From: an uncultured Pelagibacteraceae bacterium
GTDB lineage: Bacteria > Pseudomonadota > Alphaproteobacteria > Pelagibacterales > Pelagibacteraceae
DNA: 42,992 bases
Assembly (NCBI GenBank): GCA_902592375.1
Contig: CACJEG010000009.1
Span: 1 to 42,992, forward strand
Direction of reading: 5' to 3'
Shown piece by piece: positions 33,923 through 42,809 of this stretch (position 1 is its first letter; each line of letters starts with the position of its first letter). Made by a program: the position numbers and the translations under genes. The notes beneath the pieces were generated by a model that saw nothing but the letters and a program-made list of their open reading frames with translations, did no database searches and had not been told where the DNA came from.

Positions 33923-35077
33923 ATGACGAAAAATAACCTAAAAGTAGTTAAATCTACTAAAGATCAAGAAATGGACGTTAAAGAAAAGAACAAAGCGCTA
34001 GACGCTGCAATAGCTCAAATTACAGATAATTTTGGAAAAGGCTCTGTAATGAAGCTTGGTGAAAAAAGAGCGATGGATATCGAGTCTGTTTCAACAGGTT
34101 CTTTAAGTCTTGATTTAGCTTTAGGTATAGGTGGATTACCAAAAGGAAGAATTATTGAAGTTTACGGACCAGAGTCATCTGGAAAAACAACATTAGCATT
34201 ACAAGTTGTTGCTGAAGCTCAAAAATCTGGTGGAATTTGTGCATTCGTTGATGCAGAACACGCATTAGATCCAGTTTATGCAAAAAAATTAGGTGTAAAT
34301 ACTGAAGAACTTTTAATTTCACAGCCAGATACAGGTGAACAAGCATTAGAAATCGCTGATACACTAGTAAAATCAGGCTCTATTTCAGTAATCGTTATCG
34401 ACTCTGTTGCAGCTTTAACGCCAAAAGCTGAAATTGACGGTGAAATGGGAGATCATCATGTTGGTCTTCAATCAAGATTAATGAGTCAGGCTTTAAGAAA
34501 ATTAACAAGCTCAATTTCAAATACAAACACAATGATGATTTTCATTAACCAAATCAGAATGAAAATTGGAGTTATGTTTGGAAGTCCAGAGACAACATCG
34601 GGTGGTAACGCACTTAAGTTTTACTCATCTGTAAGAATGGATATTAGAAGAATTGGTGCCATCAAAGATAAAGACGAAATTATTGGTAACTCTACAAGAG
34701 TGAAGGTAGTTAAGAATAAAGTAGCACCTCCATTTAAAGTAGTTGAGTTTGACTTGATGTATGGAAGAGGAATTAGCAAGATGGGTGAACTAGTCGATCT
34801 TGGTTCTAAAGCAGATATAATTGAAAAATCAGGTGCATGGTATGCTTATAAAGGAGAGAAGATTGGTCAAGGTAGAGAGAATGCTAAGACTTATTTAGCT
34901 CAAAATCCTAAAGTTGCTGCAGAAATCGAAATGGCAATTAGAGAAAAAGCAGGTGTGATTTCTAAGAAAATAGAAGGAAATCCAATTGATCCTGAAAAAT
35001 TAGAGAAAGAAAAGAAAGTAGCTGAAAAAGAAGAAGCTGAAAAAGCAGAAGTTACTCCTCCATCTAAAAAGAATTAA
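33923..35077 (+). CDS. recA: RecA recombinase
   Basis: A 384-residue RecA: ATP-dependent strand exchange, and co-protease for LexA and UmuD. Walker [10 protein letters not shown] at about 87-95; [11 protein letters not shown]; Walker [47 protein letters not shown] split over loop 2. An N-terminal basic extension (about 25 residues) and an acidic/basic tail ([12 protein letters not shown]) make it longer than E. coli RecA (353). Ribosome site agagg. SOS box upstream, terminator downstream; recX is not adjacent. Confidence 0.97.
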   Translation: MTKNNLKVVKSTKDQEMDVKEKNKALDAAIAQITDNFGKGSVMKLGEKRAMDIESVSTGSLSLDLALGIGGLPKGRIIEVYGPESSGKTTLALQVVAEAQKSGGICAFVDAEHALDPVYAKKLGVNTEELLISQPDTGEQALEIADTLVKSGSISVIVIDSVAALTPKAEIDGEMGDHHVGLQSRLMSQALRKLTSSISNTNTMMIFINQIRMKIGVMFGSPETTSGGNALKFYSSVRMDIRRIGAIKDKDEIIGNSTRVKVVKNKVAPPFKVVEFDLMYGRGISKMGELVDLGSKADIIEKSGAWYAYKGEKIGQGRENAKTYLAQNPKVAAEIEMAIREKAGVISKKIEGNPIDPEKLEKEKKVAEKEEAEKAEVTPPSKKN

Positions 35078-35095
35078 TAGGTCATCTTTATTAAT

Positions 35096-35124
35096 AAAAG
35101 GCGCTTAATTTAAGCGCCTTTTTT
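35096..35124 (+). terminator. Rho-independent terminator after recA
   Basis: AAAAGGCGCTT pairs with AAGCGCCTTTT around AATTT, followed by further T residues, about 20 bp after the recA stop. The hairpin is also a fair terminator on the other strand for the anti-sigma gene that ends at 35134. Confidence 0.9.
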
Positions 35125-35133
35125 CCCTATAAT

Positions 35134-35742
35134 TTAAATAGGTTTTAAATCACCTTTATAGAATTTAAGTTTGATTAATTTATCTTCACAAAATATTGCT
35201 TCATCAATATTAATATCGTTTAATTTAAAATCAAAAAATTGAATTTCTTTACAATTTTCGTTTACATTATTTTTAAATTCTCTCTTAGTCTTATATTTTA
35301 TATTTAGCTGATTAATATTAGAAGTTAGAGTAGATATATTTTCTTCTCCAATAATATTACTTAATTCATTAATAATGGATGTTTTACTTTTCACATTAAG
35401 ATTATCTAAATTTTTATTATCAAAATTATAATTTGTGACAGTAAAAACAATTAATACCACACAAGCTGCAGCTAAAGCATTTACTAATTTAATTTCATAA
35501 TCAAAAAATTTTTGAAAAATAGATTTTTTTTCTTTAATTAAAAGGTCTATAGTTTTTTGTGGAATATTTTCCTGTTCTATAGATTTGTATTTTTCAAATA
35601 ATAAATTATTAATTTGTCTATATTCATCAACCTTTTTTTTAGCAGAGGGATTTTCTTGAATAAATTTTTCAACATCACTAATATCTTTGGTATCTAATTC
35701 TCCATCCACATATAATTGTAATTTAATATCATCAATATTCAT
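35134..35742 (-). CDS. Anti-sigma factor, single-pass membrane (RsiW/ChrR-like start)
   Basis: A 202-residue protein. The cytoplasmic part begins I-K-L-Q-L-Y-V-D-G-E-L-D, the common start of anti-sigma domains, but no H-x3-C-x2-C zinc motif follows. A hydrophobic helix at about 85-104 (L-V-N-A-L-A-A-A-C-V-V-L-I-V-F) would cross the inner membrane, leaving about 95 periplasmic residues, with two cysteines (E-N-C-K-E, F-C-E-D), as a possible sensor. ATGA overlap with the sigma gene is the standard layout for a co-translated sigma/anti-sigma pair. The signal is unknown. Confidence 0.75.
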   Translation of the reverse strand: MNIDDIKLQLYVDGELDTKDISDVEKFIQENPSAKKKVDEYRQINNLLFEKYKSIEQENIPQKTIDLLIKEKKSIFQKFFDYEIKLVNALAAACVVLIVFTVTNYNFDNKNLDNLNVKSKTSIINELSNIIGEENISTLTSNINQLNIKYKTKREFKNNVNENCKEIQFFDFKLNDINIDEAIFCEDKLIKLKFYKGDLKPI

Positions 35743-36254
35743 AATCTCTTCTCTTTGTTGAATTCATTATTTGCTTCGGTTAAAATTCTTCTTGCTTCAT
35801 GTATTCTGCTCATAATTGTTCCTATTGGCACTTTTAAAATATCTGCGGTTTCTTTGTAGCTTTTTTTTTGAACTGTAACTAATATTAAAGTCTCTTTTAA
35901 TTTTTCAGATAAATTATTTATTTTTTCAAATACACTATCTTTAGTTGAGATATAATCCAAATTGTCCTCGTTTTTAATTGATAATGCTGGATCATTTTCT
36001 ATATTTTTAGCTGTTATTGAAATTTCATTTCTAGTGTATTTTTTTCTTAAATTGTCTTTCCAAGTGTTTGAAATTAATCTGTAAATGTATGCTTGAAAGT
36101 TATCAATTTTGAGAAAATCAAATTTAGCTAAAATTTTTACAATAGAGTCATGCAATAAATCATCTCCGCTCTCTTTATCGTTAGTAAGAGCGTAACAATA
36201 TCTCCTTAATTTAGGCATTAATATCATCAGTTCTTTTCTGTTTTTTTCATTCAT
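35739..36254 (-). CDS. ECF (extracytoplasmic function) RNA polymerase sigma factor
   Basis: A 171-residue sigma-70 family group IV factor. Region 2: D-D-L-L-H-D-S-I-V-K-I-L then F-Q-A-Y-I-Y-R-L-I-S-N-T-W-K-D-N-L-R-K-K at about 53-72; region 4: L-K-E-T-L-I-L-V-T-V-Q-K-K-S-Y-K-E-T-A-D-I-L and G-T-I-M-S-R-I-H-E-A-R-R. No extra domain. Released from the downstream-encoded anti-sigma it would switch on an envelope regulon; the divergent secreted-protein gene behind the palindromic spacer is the obvious first candidate target. Confidence 0.92.
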   Translation of the reverse strand: MNEKNRKELMILMPKLRRYCYALTNDKESGDDLLHDSIVKILAKFDFLKIDNFQAYIYRLISNTWKDNLRKKYTRNEISITAKNIENDPALSIKNEDNLDYISTKDSVFEKINNLSEKLKETLILVTVQKKSYKETADILKVPIGTIMSRIHEARRILTEANNEFNKEKRL

Positions 36255-36289
36255 AGAACTAATTAATTATATTAGTCTAACGTAATATT

Positions 36290-36343
36290 AGACGAATAAA
36301 TAAAATATTTATTCGATCGAATAATAAAAGACTTTATTCGTCT
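36290..36343. promoter_or_regulatory. Nested palindrome with four CGAATAA heptamers
   Basis: Heptamer CGAATAA occurs at 36293-36299 (+), 36309-36315 (-), 36318-36324 (+) and 36334-36340 (-). Each +/- pair is CGAATAA-N9-TTATTCG and the second pair lies exactly 25 bp after the first. The outer arms AGACGAATAAA/TTTATTCGTCT and the inner TTATTCGATCGAATAA share one dyad centre at 36316.5. A further GTCTAA-N7-TTAGAC dyad sits at 36275-36293. Likely an operator for the divergent ECF operon and secreted-protein gene. Confidence 0.6.
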
Positions 36344-36365
36344 ATGTTAATAAAGGAGAAAAAAC

Positions 36366-37751
36366 ATGAAAAATAAGCAATATAACAGACTTTTTGATAG
36401 GTCTTTAAAATTAGTGATTGCTACAATTTTTTCATTTTCACTTATTAACAGTCCTATTATTTTTAAACTGACTGATATTTCTGAATTTGAATCTGTAGCT
36501 TTTGCTAATCAAGGTAAAGGTAAGGGAAATTCTGGTGGCAATGGAAATCAGGGAAATAATAATTCTTCTTCTTCAAAAGCATCAAGTGAAGCATCTAAGG
36601 AAGCAGAGAAAGCTAGTAAAGAAGCAGAAAGAGCAGCTGAGAGAGCTAGTAAGGAAGCAGAAAGAGCAGCTGAGATAGCTAGTAAGGAAGCAGAAAGAGC
36701 AGCTGAGAGAGCTAGTAAGGAAGCAGAAAGAGCTGCAAAGAAAGCTAGTAAATCAGCAGAAAAGGCAGCAGAGAAACAAATTAAGTTTACCAAAAAAATA
36801 GATAAAAAAATTGGTAAGGCTTTTGAAAAATATGCAAAAGAAATTTCTAAAGCACAAGAGAAATATCAAAAAGCTGCTGAAAAAATAGTTGATGCTAAAA
36901 ATCCTGATAAAAAAATTCAGCAAGCAGAAGATAAGTTAGCAAATAGAATATCTAATGCTGATGATAAATTTACTGAGGATTTAAACAAAGTATCAAAACA
37001 GTTGATTAAGAATGAAAGCGTATCTTTAGTCGACAGCGGATGGGTTAGTGATAAGGTTTATTCAAAAGATTTTGTAAATCATGGACAAAGAGTTTCAACT
37101 TATGTTGAAATAGCTAAAGCTCAAGGTTTACCCGCATATGTTGGTGCCTTACAAGCAAACTTTGGTAATCCATATGAAACAGGAATAGTTGATTTACAAA
37201 ACCAGATAACTGATTTGAATAATCAAATTATTCAAAATAATGAGCTAATTGGAACTTTGAATAATCAAATTACCTTAAATAACCAAACTATTGATGGAAA
37301 ACTTGCAACAATAACTGCTCTACAGACCGAAACAACAACTTTAAATAATCAGTTAACAGATTTAAATAATCAAATAACTGATCTTAATACTCAGTTAAAT
37401 AATACTGAATTAACTGAGGAAGAAGTTGCTGGTATTCAAGAACAAATTGATACTCTTAATACTAATGCTACAGAGTTAAATGCTCAAATAGCTACAACTG
37501 AGACTCAATTAAATACTGTTCAAGGTGAGATAACTACTTTAGAAACAGAGATAGCAAATTCAACAAATGAAATAGCTAATCTTGAAACTGATATAGTTAA
37601 CGCTACAAATAACATTACAACTACTGAAGCAGAGTTAACTTCAACAATTGAAAATGTTAAACCAGGTGTCGGTGTTGATAGCGGCTGGGAAACAGTAAAT
37701 CTAGATATAAATAATGATGGTGTTGTTAATGAAGCAGATATCAATGCTTAA
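36366..37751 (+). CDS. Exported coiled-coil repeat protein with EF-hand-like C-terminus
   Basis: A 461-residue protein with a basic start and a hydrophobic stretch (about 15-47, ending A-F-A) that should act as an export signal. A Gly/Asn/Ser linker (50-70) leads into 11-residue repeats of A-S-K-E-A-E-R-A-A-E-R type (about 83-137), then more charged helix to about 215. V-D-S-G-W occurs at 222-226 and again at 437-441. Residues about 275-430 are a second, Asn/Thr-rich coiled coil (L-N-N-Q-I-T-D-L repeats). The end D-I-N-N-D-G-V-V-N-E-A-D is a dockerin/EF-hand-like calcium loop. Strong ribosome site aaaggag. Probably a surface fibre or envelope spacer; no known family. Confidence 0.7.
   Translation: MKNKQYNRLFDRSLKLVIATIFSFSLINSPIIFKLTDISEFESVAFANQGKGKGNSGGNGNQGNNNSSSSKASSEASKEAEKASKEAERAAERASKEAERAAEIASKEAERAAERASKEAERAAKKASKSAEKAAEKQIKFTKKIDKKIGKAFEKYAKEISKAQEKYQKAAEKIVDAKNPDKKIQQAEDKLANRISNADDKFTEDLNKVSKQLIKNESVSLVDSGWVSDKVYSKDFVNHGQRVSTYVEIAKAQGLPAYVGALQANFGNPYETGIVDLQNQITDLNNQIIQNNELIGTLNNQITLNNQTIDGKLATITALQTETTTLNNQLTDLNNQITDLNTQLNNTELTEEEVAGIQEQIDTLNTNATELNAQIATTETQLNTVQGEITTLETEIANSTNEIANLETDIVNATNNITTTEAELTSTIENVKPGVGVDSGWETVNLDINNDGVVNEADINA
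36612..36743 (+). repeat. Four tandem 33-bp repeats inside the coiled-coil gene
   Basis: Units begin gctagtaa at 36612, 36645, 36678 and 36711, with a worn copy at 36744. Each encodes an 11-residue hendecad. The near-identity at DNA level, with only a few differences between units, implies recent expansion by slippage or unequal recombination, so copy number may vary between strains. Confidence 0.85.
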
Positions 37752-38175
37752 ATTATTCATAAACACATTTGGAAAGCCCCAATTTAAGTTGGGGCTTTTT
37801 GTATTAATTTTATTTACAATTTTTAATGGACAGTCTTTTGCTAAACATGAAGGTTTGGAAGAGAGATTGTATAGTAAAATGACAAATTTTAATGTTCAGA
37901 GAGCAACAGAGAATTTAATGCTTGCACTAGAGACTAAGCCAGATGGAGAAAAACACGTATGGAAAAGTGGATCATATAAAGGCTACATCATTCCAAAAAC
38001 TACTTTTATTAATTTAGAAGGATATTTTTGTAGAACTTATCTTGAGGTGCTAATTAGAAGAGCCGAATATAATATGTATGACAATACAGCTTGTAGAGAT
38101 CATGATGGTGAATGGGTGTGGATTGAAACAACAAGTGCGAACGAAACTCAAGGTAACGTAAAAATTAATCACTAA
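37744..38175 (+). CDS. Exported 17-kDa surface-antigen-like protein
   Basis: A 143-residue protein if started at ATG 37744 (M-L-K-L-F-I-N-T-F-G), overlapping the coiled-coil gene by eight bases; the frame is open back to 37714. Signal peptide to about 33 (cleavage after Q-S-F-A). The mature part H-V-W-K-S-G-S-Y-K-G-Y-I-I-P, then G-Y-F-C-R-T-Y-L-E-V and T-A-C-R-D-H-D-G-E-W resembles the C-terminal domain of rickettsial 17-kDa surface antigen relatives (W...G.I.P...CR.Y...ACR..DG.W). A terminator-like hairpin lies within the signal-peptide codons. Likely controlled with the coiled-coil gene. Confidence 0.65.
   Translation: MLKLFINTFGKPQFKLGLFVLILFTIFNGQSFAKHEGLEERLYSKMTNFNVQRATENLMLALETKPDGEKHVWKSGSYKGYIIPKTTFINLEGYFCRTYLEVLIRRAEYNMYDNTACRDHDGEWVWIETTSANETQGNVKINH
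37773..37800 (+). terminator. Intrinsic terminator-like hairpin within a coding start
   Basis: AAAGCCCCAA (37773-37782), loop tttaag, TTGGGGCTTT (37789-37798) with T run through 37800. Ten perfect pairs with a GC core, 21 bp after the coiled-coil gene stop, yet inside the codons for the signal peptide of the next gene. Confidence 0.75.
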
Positions 38176-38209
38176 TTTACTTAAAATAAAAAAGCTATAT
38201 AAATCAAAT

Positions 38210-40876
38210 ATGGCTGAAAAAACCTTAAATGAAATTAGAAATACATTCTTAAAGTATTTTGAAAAGAATGATCACAGGATTGTGGAATCAAGTAATTTGG
38301 TTCCCAATAATGATCCTACATTGATGTTTGCCAATTCTGGAATGGTCCAGTTTAAGAATGTTTTCACAGGTTTAGAAAAAAGAGATTACGTAAGAGCTAC
38401 AACATCACAAAAATGTGTAAGGGCAGGTGGTAAACATAATGATTTAGAGAATGTTGGTTACACACCAAGGCACCATACATTTTTTGAGATGTTAGGAAAC
38501 TTTTCTTTTGGTGATTATTTTAAAGAGCAAGCAATTCATTATGCTTGGAACTTAATTACAAAAGATTTTGGAATAGATAAAAACAGACTTTATGTAACTG
38601 TATTTCATGAAGATGATGAGGCCTTTAATTTTTGGAAGAAAATAGCGGGTTTTAGCGATGAAAGAATAATTAGAATTGCTACATCAGATAATTTTTGGTC
38701 AATGGGAGAGACAGGCCCTTGTGGACCGTGCTCAGAAATATTCTTTGATCATGGTGATCATTTACCTGGAGGATTACCAGGCTCTAAAGATGAAGATGGA
38801 GATAGATTTATAGAAATTTGGAACTTGGTCTTTATGCAATTTGAACAAGTTACAAAAGATAAAAGAATAAATCTTCCAAAACCATCTGTTGATACTGGAA
38901 TGGGACTTGAGAGAATTGCAGCTTTACTTCAAGGTACTCATGATAATTATGAAACAGATCATTTTAAAAAAATAATTAACTCTGCATCTGAAATTGTAAA
39001 AGTTAAATCAGAAAAATCTAATCTTTCAAGTTTCAGAGTTATCGCTGATCACTTAAGAGCAAGCTCATTTTTAATTGCTGAAGGAGTTTTACCTTCTAAT
39101 GAAGGAAGAGGTTATGTTCTTAGAAGAATTATGAGAAGAGGGATGAGACATTCTCATTTACTTGGATCTAAGGAACCAGTTTTTTATAATTTGTTCGATA
39201 CTTTAAAAAATGAAATGTCAGGAAATTATCCAGAATTAGTTAGAGCAGAGTCTTTGATTAAAGAAACTTTAAAAATGGAAGAAGAAAAGTTTTTAATTTT
39301 ATTAGATAGAGGAATAAAAATTTTAAATGATGAAATATCTAAAATAGATAAAGTGTTGCCGGGCGAGGTAGCTTTTAAATTATACGACACCTATGGTTTT
39401 CCATTAGATCTTACCGAAGATATTTTAAGAAACAAATCAATGTCAATTGACACTGAAAAGTTTCAATCTTTAATGAAGGAAAGCAGAGAACTTGCTAAGA
39501 AAAATTGGAAAGGTTCTGGAGATGCTGCAGTTGAAGATATCTGGTTTGGAATAAAAGATAAATTAGCAGCAACTGAATTTTTAGGTTACGAAACCAATCA
39601 AGCTGAAGGTGTCGTGTTGTCTCTTTTAAAAGACAACAAAGAAGTAGATCAGTTAAAAGAAAATGATGAGGGAATGATTATAGTAAATCAAACTCCTTTC
39701 TATGGTGAATCTGGAGGTCAGGTCGGTGATACTGGTGAAATAGTATCAAATAATTTTAAATTTGAAGTAACTGATGTCCAAAAAAAACTAGGAGATTTAT
39801 TTGTCCATTATGGAAAGGTTAAGAGTGGATCTATAAAACTACAAGAAAGTGTAGAGTTAAAAATTGATGTGGAAAGAAGAGATAATATTCGTGCTTATCA
39901 CTCAGCAACCCATCTGCTACATGAATCTTTACGAAGAGTTCTAGGTACTCATGTAACTCAAAAAGGTTCATTAGTAGAGCCAAGTAGATTAAGATTTGAT
40001 TTCAGTCACATGAAGCCAATTTTGAATGAAGAAATTGATAAAATAGAAGAATTTGTAAACAACATGGTTTCTAAAAAATCTGAGGTTAAAACTAGATTAA
40101 TGACACCTGATGAGGCAGTTGAAAATGGCGCTTTAGCATTATTTGGTGAAAAATATGGAGATGAAGTAAGAGTTCTTTCGATGGGAGACGAGGACGGTAA
40201 GTATTTTTCGACTGAATTATGCGGTGGAACACATGTTAAAAACACAGGTGATATTGGTAAATTTAAGATTGTCAGTCAGTCCTCAATTGCTGCAGGAGTT
40301 AGAAGAATTGAGGCTTTAAGAGATAAACAATTAGAGGATTATTTAAAAAATAAAGAGAAATTATCAAACTTATCTGCAGAAAAAGACGAGGAAACAATTA
40401 AAGATTTAAGTCAGCAAATTATTAAATTAGGAGGAAAACCAAGTTTAGAAGAAACCGACCAGAAAACTTTAATAAAAAATTTAACTAAACAATTAGAGAC
40501 TATCTCTGTAAATGCAATTTTAGAGGATAAATCTAAAAATATTATTAAAGACGAAGAAATAAATGGAGTTAAGTTAAGACTCCAAAAAATAGATGGATTA
40601 CCTCCAAAAGAATTAAGAAAACTTGTAGATAAAGGTAAAAAAAATTTAGGCGAAGGTATTGTGGTTGTGTTTGCAAATAAAGATGACAAGGTTGGATTAG
40701 CTGTTGGAGTAACTGATAATTTAACTAGCAAGTATGATGCAGTTCAATTTGTTAAAGTTGGATCTGAAATAATTGGTGGTAAAGGTGGTGGAGGAAGAAA
40801 AGACTTTGCTCAAGCAGGTGGACAGGATCAATCGAAAATAGAAGAAGCTTTTGAAAAGCTTAAGGGTTTAGTTTAA
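38210..40876 (+). CDS. alaS: Alanyl-tRNA synthetase
   Basis: An 888-residue class II synthetase charging tRNA-Ala, with editing. Catalytic core R-N-T-F-L-K-Y-F at the start, [11 protein letters not shown] and [18 protein letters not shown]; editing-domain zinc motifs H-S-A-T-H at about 565 and C-G-G-T-H at about 667; C-terminal [16 protein letters not shown]. Length matches the family. In many proteobacteria alaS lies close to recA; here about 3 kb of other genes lie between. The last nine bases overlap icd tail to tail. Confidence 0.97.
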   Translation: MAEKTLNEIRNTFLKYFEKNDHRIVESSNLVPNNDPTLMFANSGMVQFKNVFTGLEKRDYVRATTSQKCVRAGGKHNDLENVGYTPRHHTFFEMLGNFSFGDYFKEQAIHYAWNLITKDFGIDKNRLYVTVFHEDDEAFNFWKKIAGFSDERIIRIATSDNFWSMGETGPCGPCSEIFFDHGDHLPGGLPGSKDEDGDRFIEIWNLVFMQFEQVTKDKRINLPKPSVDTGMGLERIAALLQGTHDNYETDHFKKIINSASEIVKVKSEKSNLSSFRVIADHLRASSFLIAEGVLPSNEGRGYVLRRIMRRGMRHSHLLGSKEPVFYNLFDTLKNEMSGNYPELVRAESLIKETLKMEEEKFLILLDRGIKILNDEISKIDKVLPGEVAFKLYDTYGFPLDLTEDILRNKSMSIDTEKFQSLMKESRELAKKNWKGSGDAAVEDIWFGIKDKLAATEFLGYETNQAEGVVLSLLKDNKEVDQLKENDEGMIIVNQTPFYGESGGQVGDTGEIVSNNFKFEVTDVQKKLGDLFVHYGKVKSGSIKLQESVELKIDVERRDNIRAYHSATHLLHESLRRVLGTHVTQKGSLVEPSRLRFDFSHMKPILNEEIDKIEEFVNNMVSKKSEVKTRLMTPDEAVENGALALFGEKYGDEVRVLSMGDEDGKYFSTELCGGTHVKNTGDIGKFKIVSQSSIAAGVRRIEALRDKQLEDYLKNKEKLSNLSAEKDEETIKDLSQQIIKLGGKPSLEETDQKTLIKNLTKQLETISVNAILEDKSKNIIKDEEINGVKLRLQKIDGLPPKELRKLVDKGKKNLGEGIVVVFANKDDKVGLAVGVTDNLTSKYDAVQFVKVGSEIIGGKGGGGRKDFAQAGGQDQSKIEEAFEKLKGLV

Positions 40877-42082
40877 TTTCTTTTTTAAATTACCATCAAT
40901 TTCATCTAAAAATTGATTTGTAGTTAAGAATTTACTATTTGGACCAACAAGAATTGCTAAATCTTTTGTCATTGATCCACTTTCTACACATTCAATACAA
41001 ACTTTTTCTAAAGTTTGTGCAAACTTAATAAGTTCTTCATTACCATCCAATTTACCTCTGTGAGCTAATCCTCTTGTCCAAGCAAAAATTGATGCGATTG
41101 GGTTGGTTGAAGTTTCTTTTCCTTGTTGATGCATTCTATAATGTCTAGTTACTGTTCCGTGTGCAGCTTCTGCTTCCATTACTTTTCCATCTGGAGTTAA
41201 CAATGTACTCGTCATCAATCCTAAAGACCCATAACCTTGTGCCATAGTATCTGATTGCACATCTCCATCATAATTTTTACAAGCCCAAATATATTTTCCA
41301 CTCCACTTCATTGCACATGCAACCATGTCATCAATTAATCTGTGTTCGTAAGTTAAATTATTTTTTTCAAATTCACTCTTATATTCTTTGTCGAAAATTT
41401 CTTGGAAAATATCTTTAAACCTTCCATCGTATTGTTTTAAAATCGTATTTTTAGTAGACATGTAAACAGGCCATTTTTTAATTAACCCATAACTGAAACA
41501 AGATCTTGCAAAGTCTTCAATTGATTTATCTAAATTGTACATTGATAAAGCCACACCAGGACCTGTAAAATTAAATACTTCATATTTAATTTCATCTTTT
41601 CCATCTTCAGATGTCCACTTCACTTCCATTTTTCCTTTTCCAGGAACTTTAAAATCTGTTGCTCTATATTGATCACCAAAAGCATGTCTTCCAATAATCA
41701 CTGGGTCAGTCCAAGAGGGAACAAGTTTTGGAATATTTTTACAAATAATTGGTTCTCTAAACACTGTTCCTCCAATTATATTTCTTATGGTTCCGTTTGG
41801 AGATCTCCACATTTTTTTTAAATCAAATTCCTCTACTCTCGCTTCATCAGGTGTAATCGTTGCACACTTAATTCCAACACCAATTTTTTTGATTGCATTC
41901 GCAGAGTCTATTGTGATCTGATCATCAGTATTATCTCTGCTTTTCATGCCTAAATCGTAATATTCAATACCAAGATCTAAATATGGGAGGATTAGTTTGT
42001 TTTTAATAAACTCCCATATAATACGAGTCATTTCATCGCCATCCAGCTCTACAACTGGGTTTTTTACCTTGATTTTGCTCAT
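40868..42082 (-). CDS. icd: NADP-dependent isocitrate dehydrogenase (dimeric, eukaryote-like type)
   Basis: A 404-residue enzyme oxidising isocitrate to 2-oxoglutarate with NADPH production. Start [18 protein letters not shown], substrate loop [10 protein letters not shown], then [12 protein letters not shown] and the NADP-binding G-T-V-T-R-H-Y-R near 310. These features and the length are those of the type II IDH group found in alphaproteobacteria and mitochondria rather than the E. coli type. Divergent from psd with 76 bp between starts. Confidence 0.96.
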   Translation of the reverse strand: MSKIKVKNPVVELDGDEMTRIIWEFIKNKLILPYLDLGIEYYDLGMKSRDNTDDQITIDSANAIKKIGVGIKCATITPDEARVEEFDLKKMWRSPNGTIRNIIGGTVFREPIICKNIPKLVPSWTDPVIIGRHAFGDQYRATDFKVPGKGKMEVKWTSEDGKDEIKYEVFNFTGPGVALSMYNLDKSIEDFARSCFSYGLIKKWPVYMSTKNTILKQYDGRFKDIFQEIFDKEYKSEFEKNNLTYEHRLIDDMVACAMKWSGKYIWACKNYDGDVQSDTMAQGYGSLGLMTSTLLTPDGKVMEAEAAHGTVTRHYRMHQQGKETSTNPIASIFAWTRGLAHRGKLDGNEELIKFAQTLEKVCIECVESGSMTKDLAILVGPNSKFLTTNQFLDEIDGNLKKKLN

Positions 42083-42158
42083 TAAATAAAAATTATCTTA
42101 TTAATTGAATTTGACCGTTTTATATACATATTAATCGAAAATTAGCAAATAGAAGAAT

Positions 42159-42806
42159 ATGTTTAGTAAGATATTTCCAAAGATTCACACAGAAGGATAC
42201 AAGTTTATAGTCATAGCTGTATTCATAACTATCATTTTTCTAATTATTAATAATTTTTTAGGATTAATAGGAATTTTACTAAGTGTTTGGGTTTATTATT
42301 TTTTTAGAGATCCAGAGAGAACAATTATAGGAGATGATAGTTACCTAGTAAGTCCTGCTGATGGAGAAGTGATTAAAGTCGAGGAGGTAGATGGTCCAAA
42401 AGAACTTGGACTAGAAAATAAAAAATTTAAAAAAATTAGTATTTTTATGAATGTCTTTGATTGTCATGTTAACAGAACACCATGCTCAGGTATTGTTGAA
42501 GATATTTTATATAAACCAGGAAAGTTTTTAAATGCATCTTTAGATAAAGCAAGCGAAGACAACGAGAGAAATTATTATAAAATAAAAGACAAACAAGGAA
42601 ATGATATTGTGGTCGTTCAAATTGCAGGATTAGTTGCAAGAAGAATAGTTTGTGAAACAAATAAAAATCAGGAATTAAATCAAGGTGATAGAATTGGGAT
42701 GATTAGATTTGGTAGTAGAGCAGACGTTTATTATGAAAATTACGAACCACTAGTTAAAGTTGGTCAAACAGCAATTTCAGGAGAAACACTGCTGGCTAAA
42801 AATTAA
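42159..42806 (+). CDS. psd: Phosphatidylserine decarboxylase proenzyme (short form)
   Basis: A 215-residue pyruvoyl enzyme making phosphatidylethanolamine. Two hydrophobic segments at about 15-48 anchor it to the inner membrane. V-S-P-A-D-G-E-V at about 64-71, F-M-N-V-F-D-C-H-V-N-R at about 96-106 and G-M-I-R-F-G-S-R-A-D-V are the family landmarks; self-cleavage before S186 (G-S) would form the pyruvoyl group. This is the archaeal/alphaproteobacterial short form. The pssA start follows after three bases, so decarboxylase and its substrate-making partner are one operon. Confidence 0.95.
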   Translation: MFSKIFPKIHTEGYKFIVIAVFITIIFLIINNFLGLIGILLSVWVYYFFRDPERTIIGDDSYLVSPADGEVIKVEEVDGPKELGLENKKFKKISIFMNVFDCHVNRTPCSGIVEDILYKPGKFLNASLDKASEDNERNYYKIKDKQGNDIVVVQIAGLVARRIVCETNKNQELNQGDRIGMIRFGSRADVYYENYEPLVKVGQTAISGETLLAKN

Positions 42807-42809
42807 TTT

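Noticed and set aside
36612..36776. Regular 33-bp repeats as a CRISPR array
   Set aside because: The units are directly contiguous with no unique spacers and are in frame as an 11-residue coding repeat.
36548..36793. Minus-strand frame with Leu/Ala/Ser repeats that looks like a membrane protein
   Set aside because: It is the antisense image of the 33-bp coiled-coil repeats; no ribosome site or independent support.
35096..38209. recX between recA and alaS
   Set aside because: No frame in this interval resembles RecX; the genes are a sigma/anti-sigma pair and two exported proteins.
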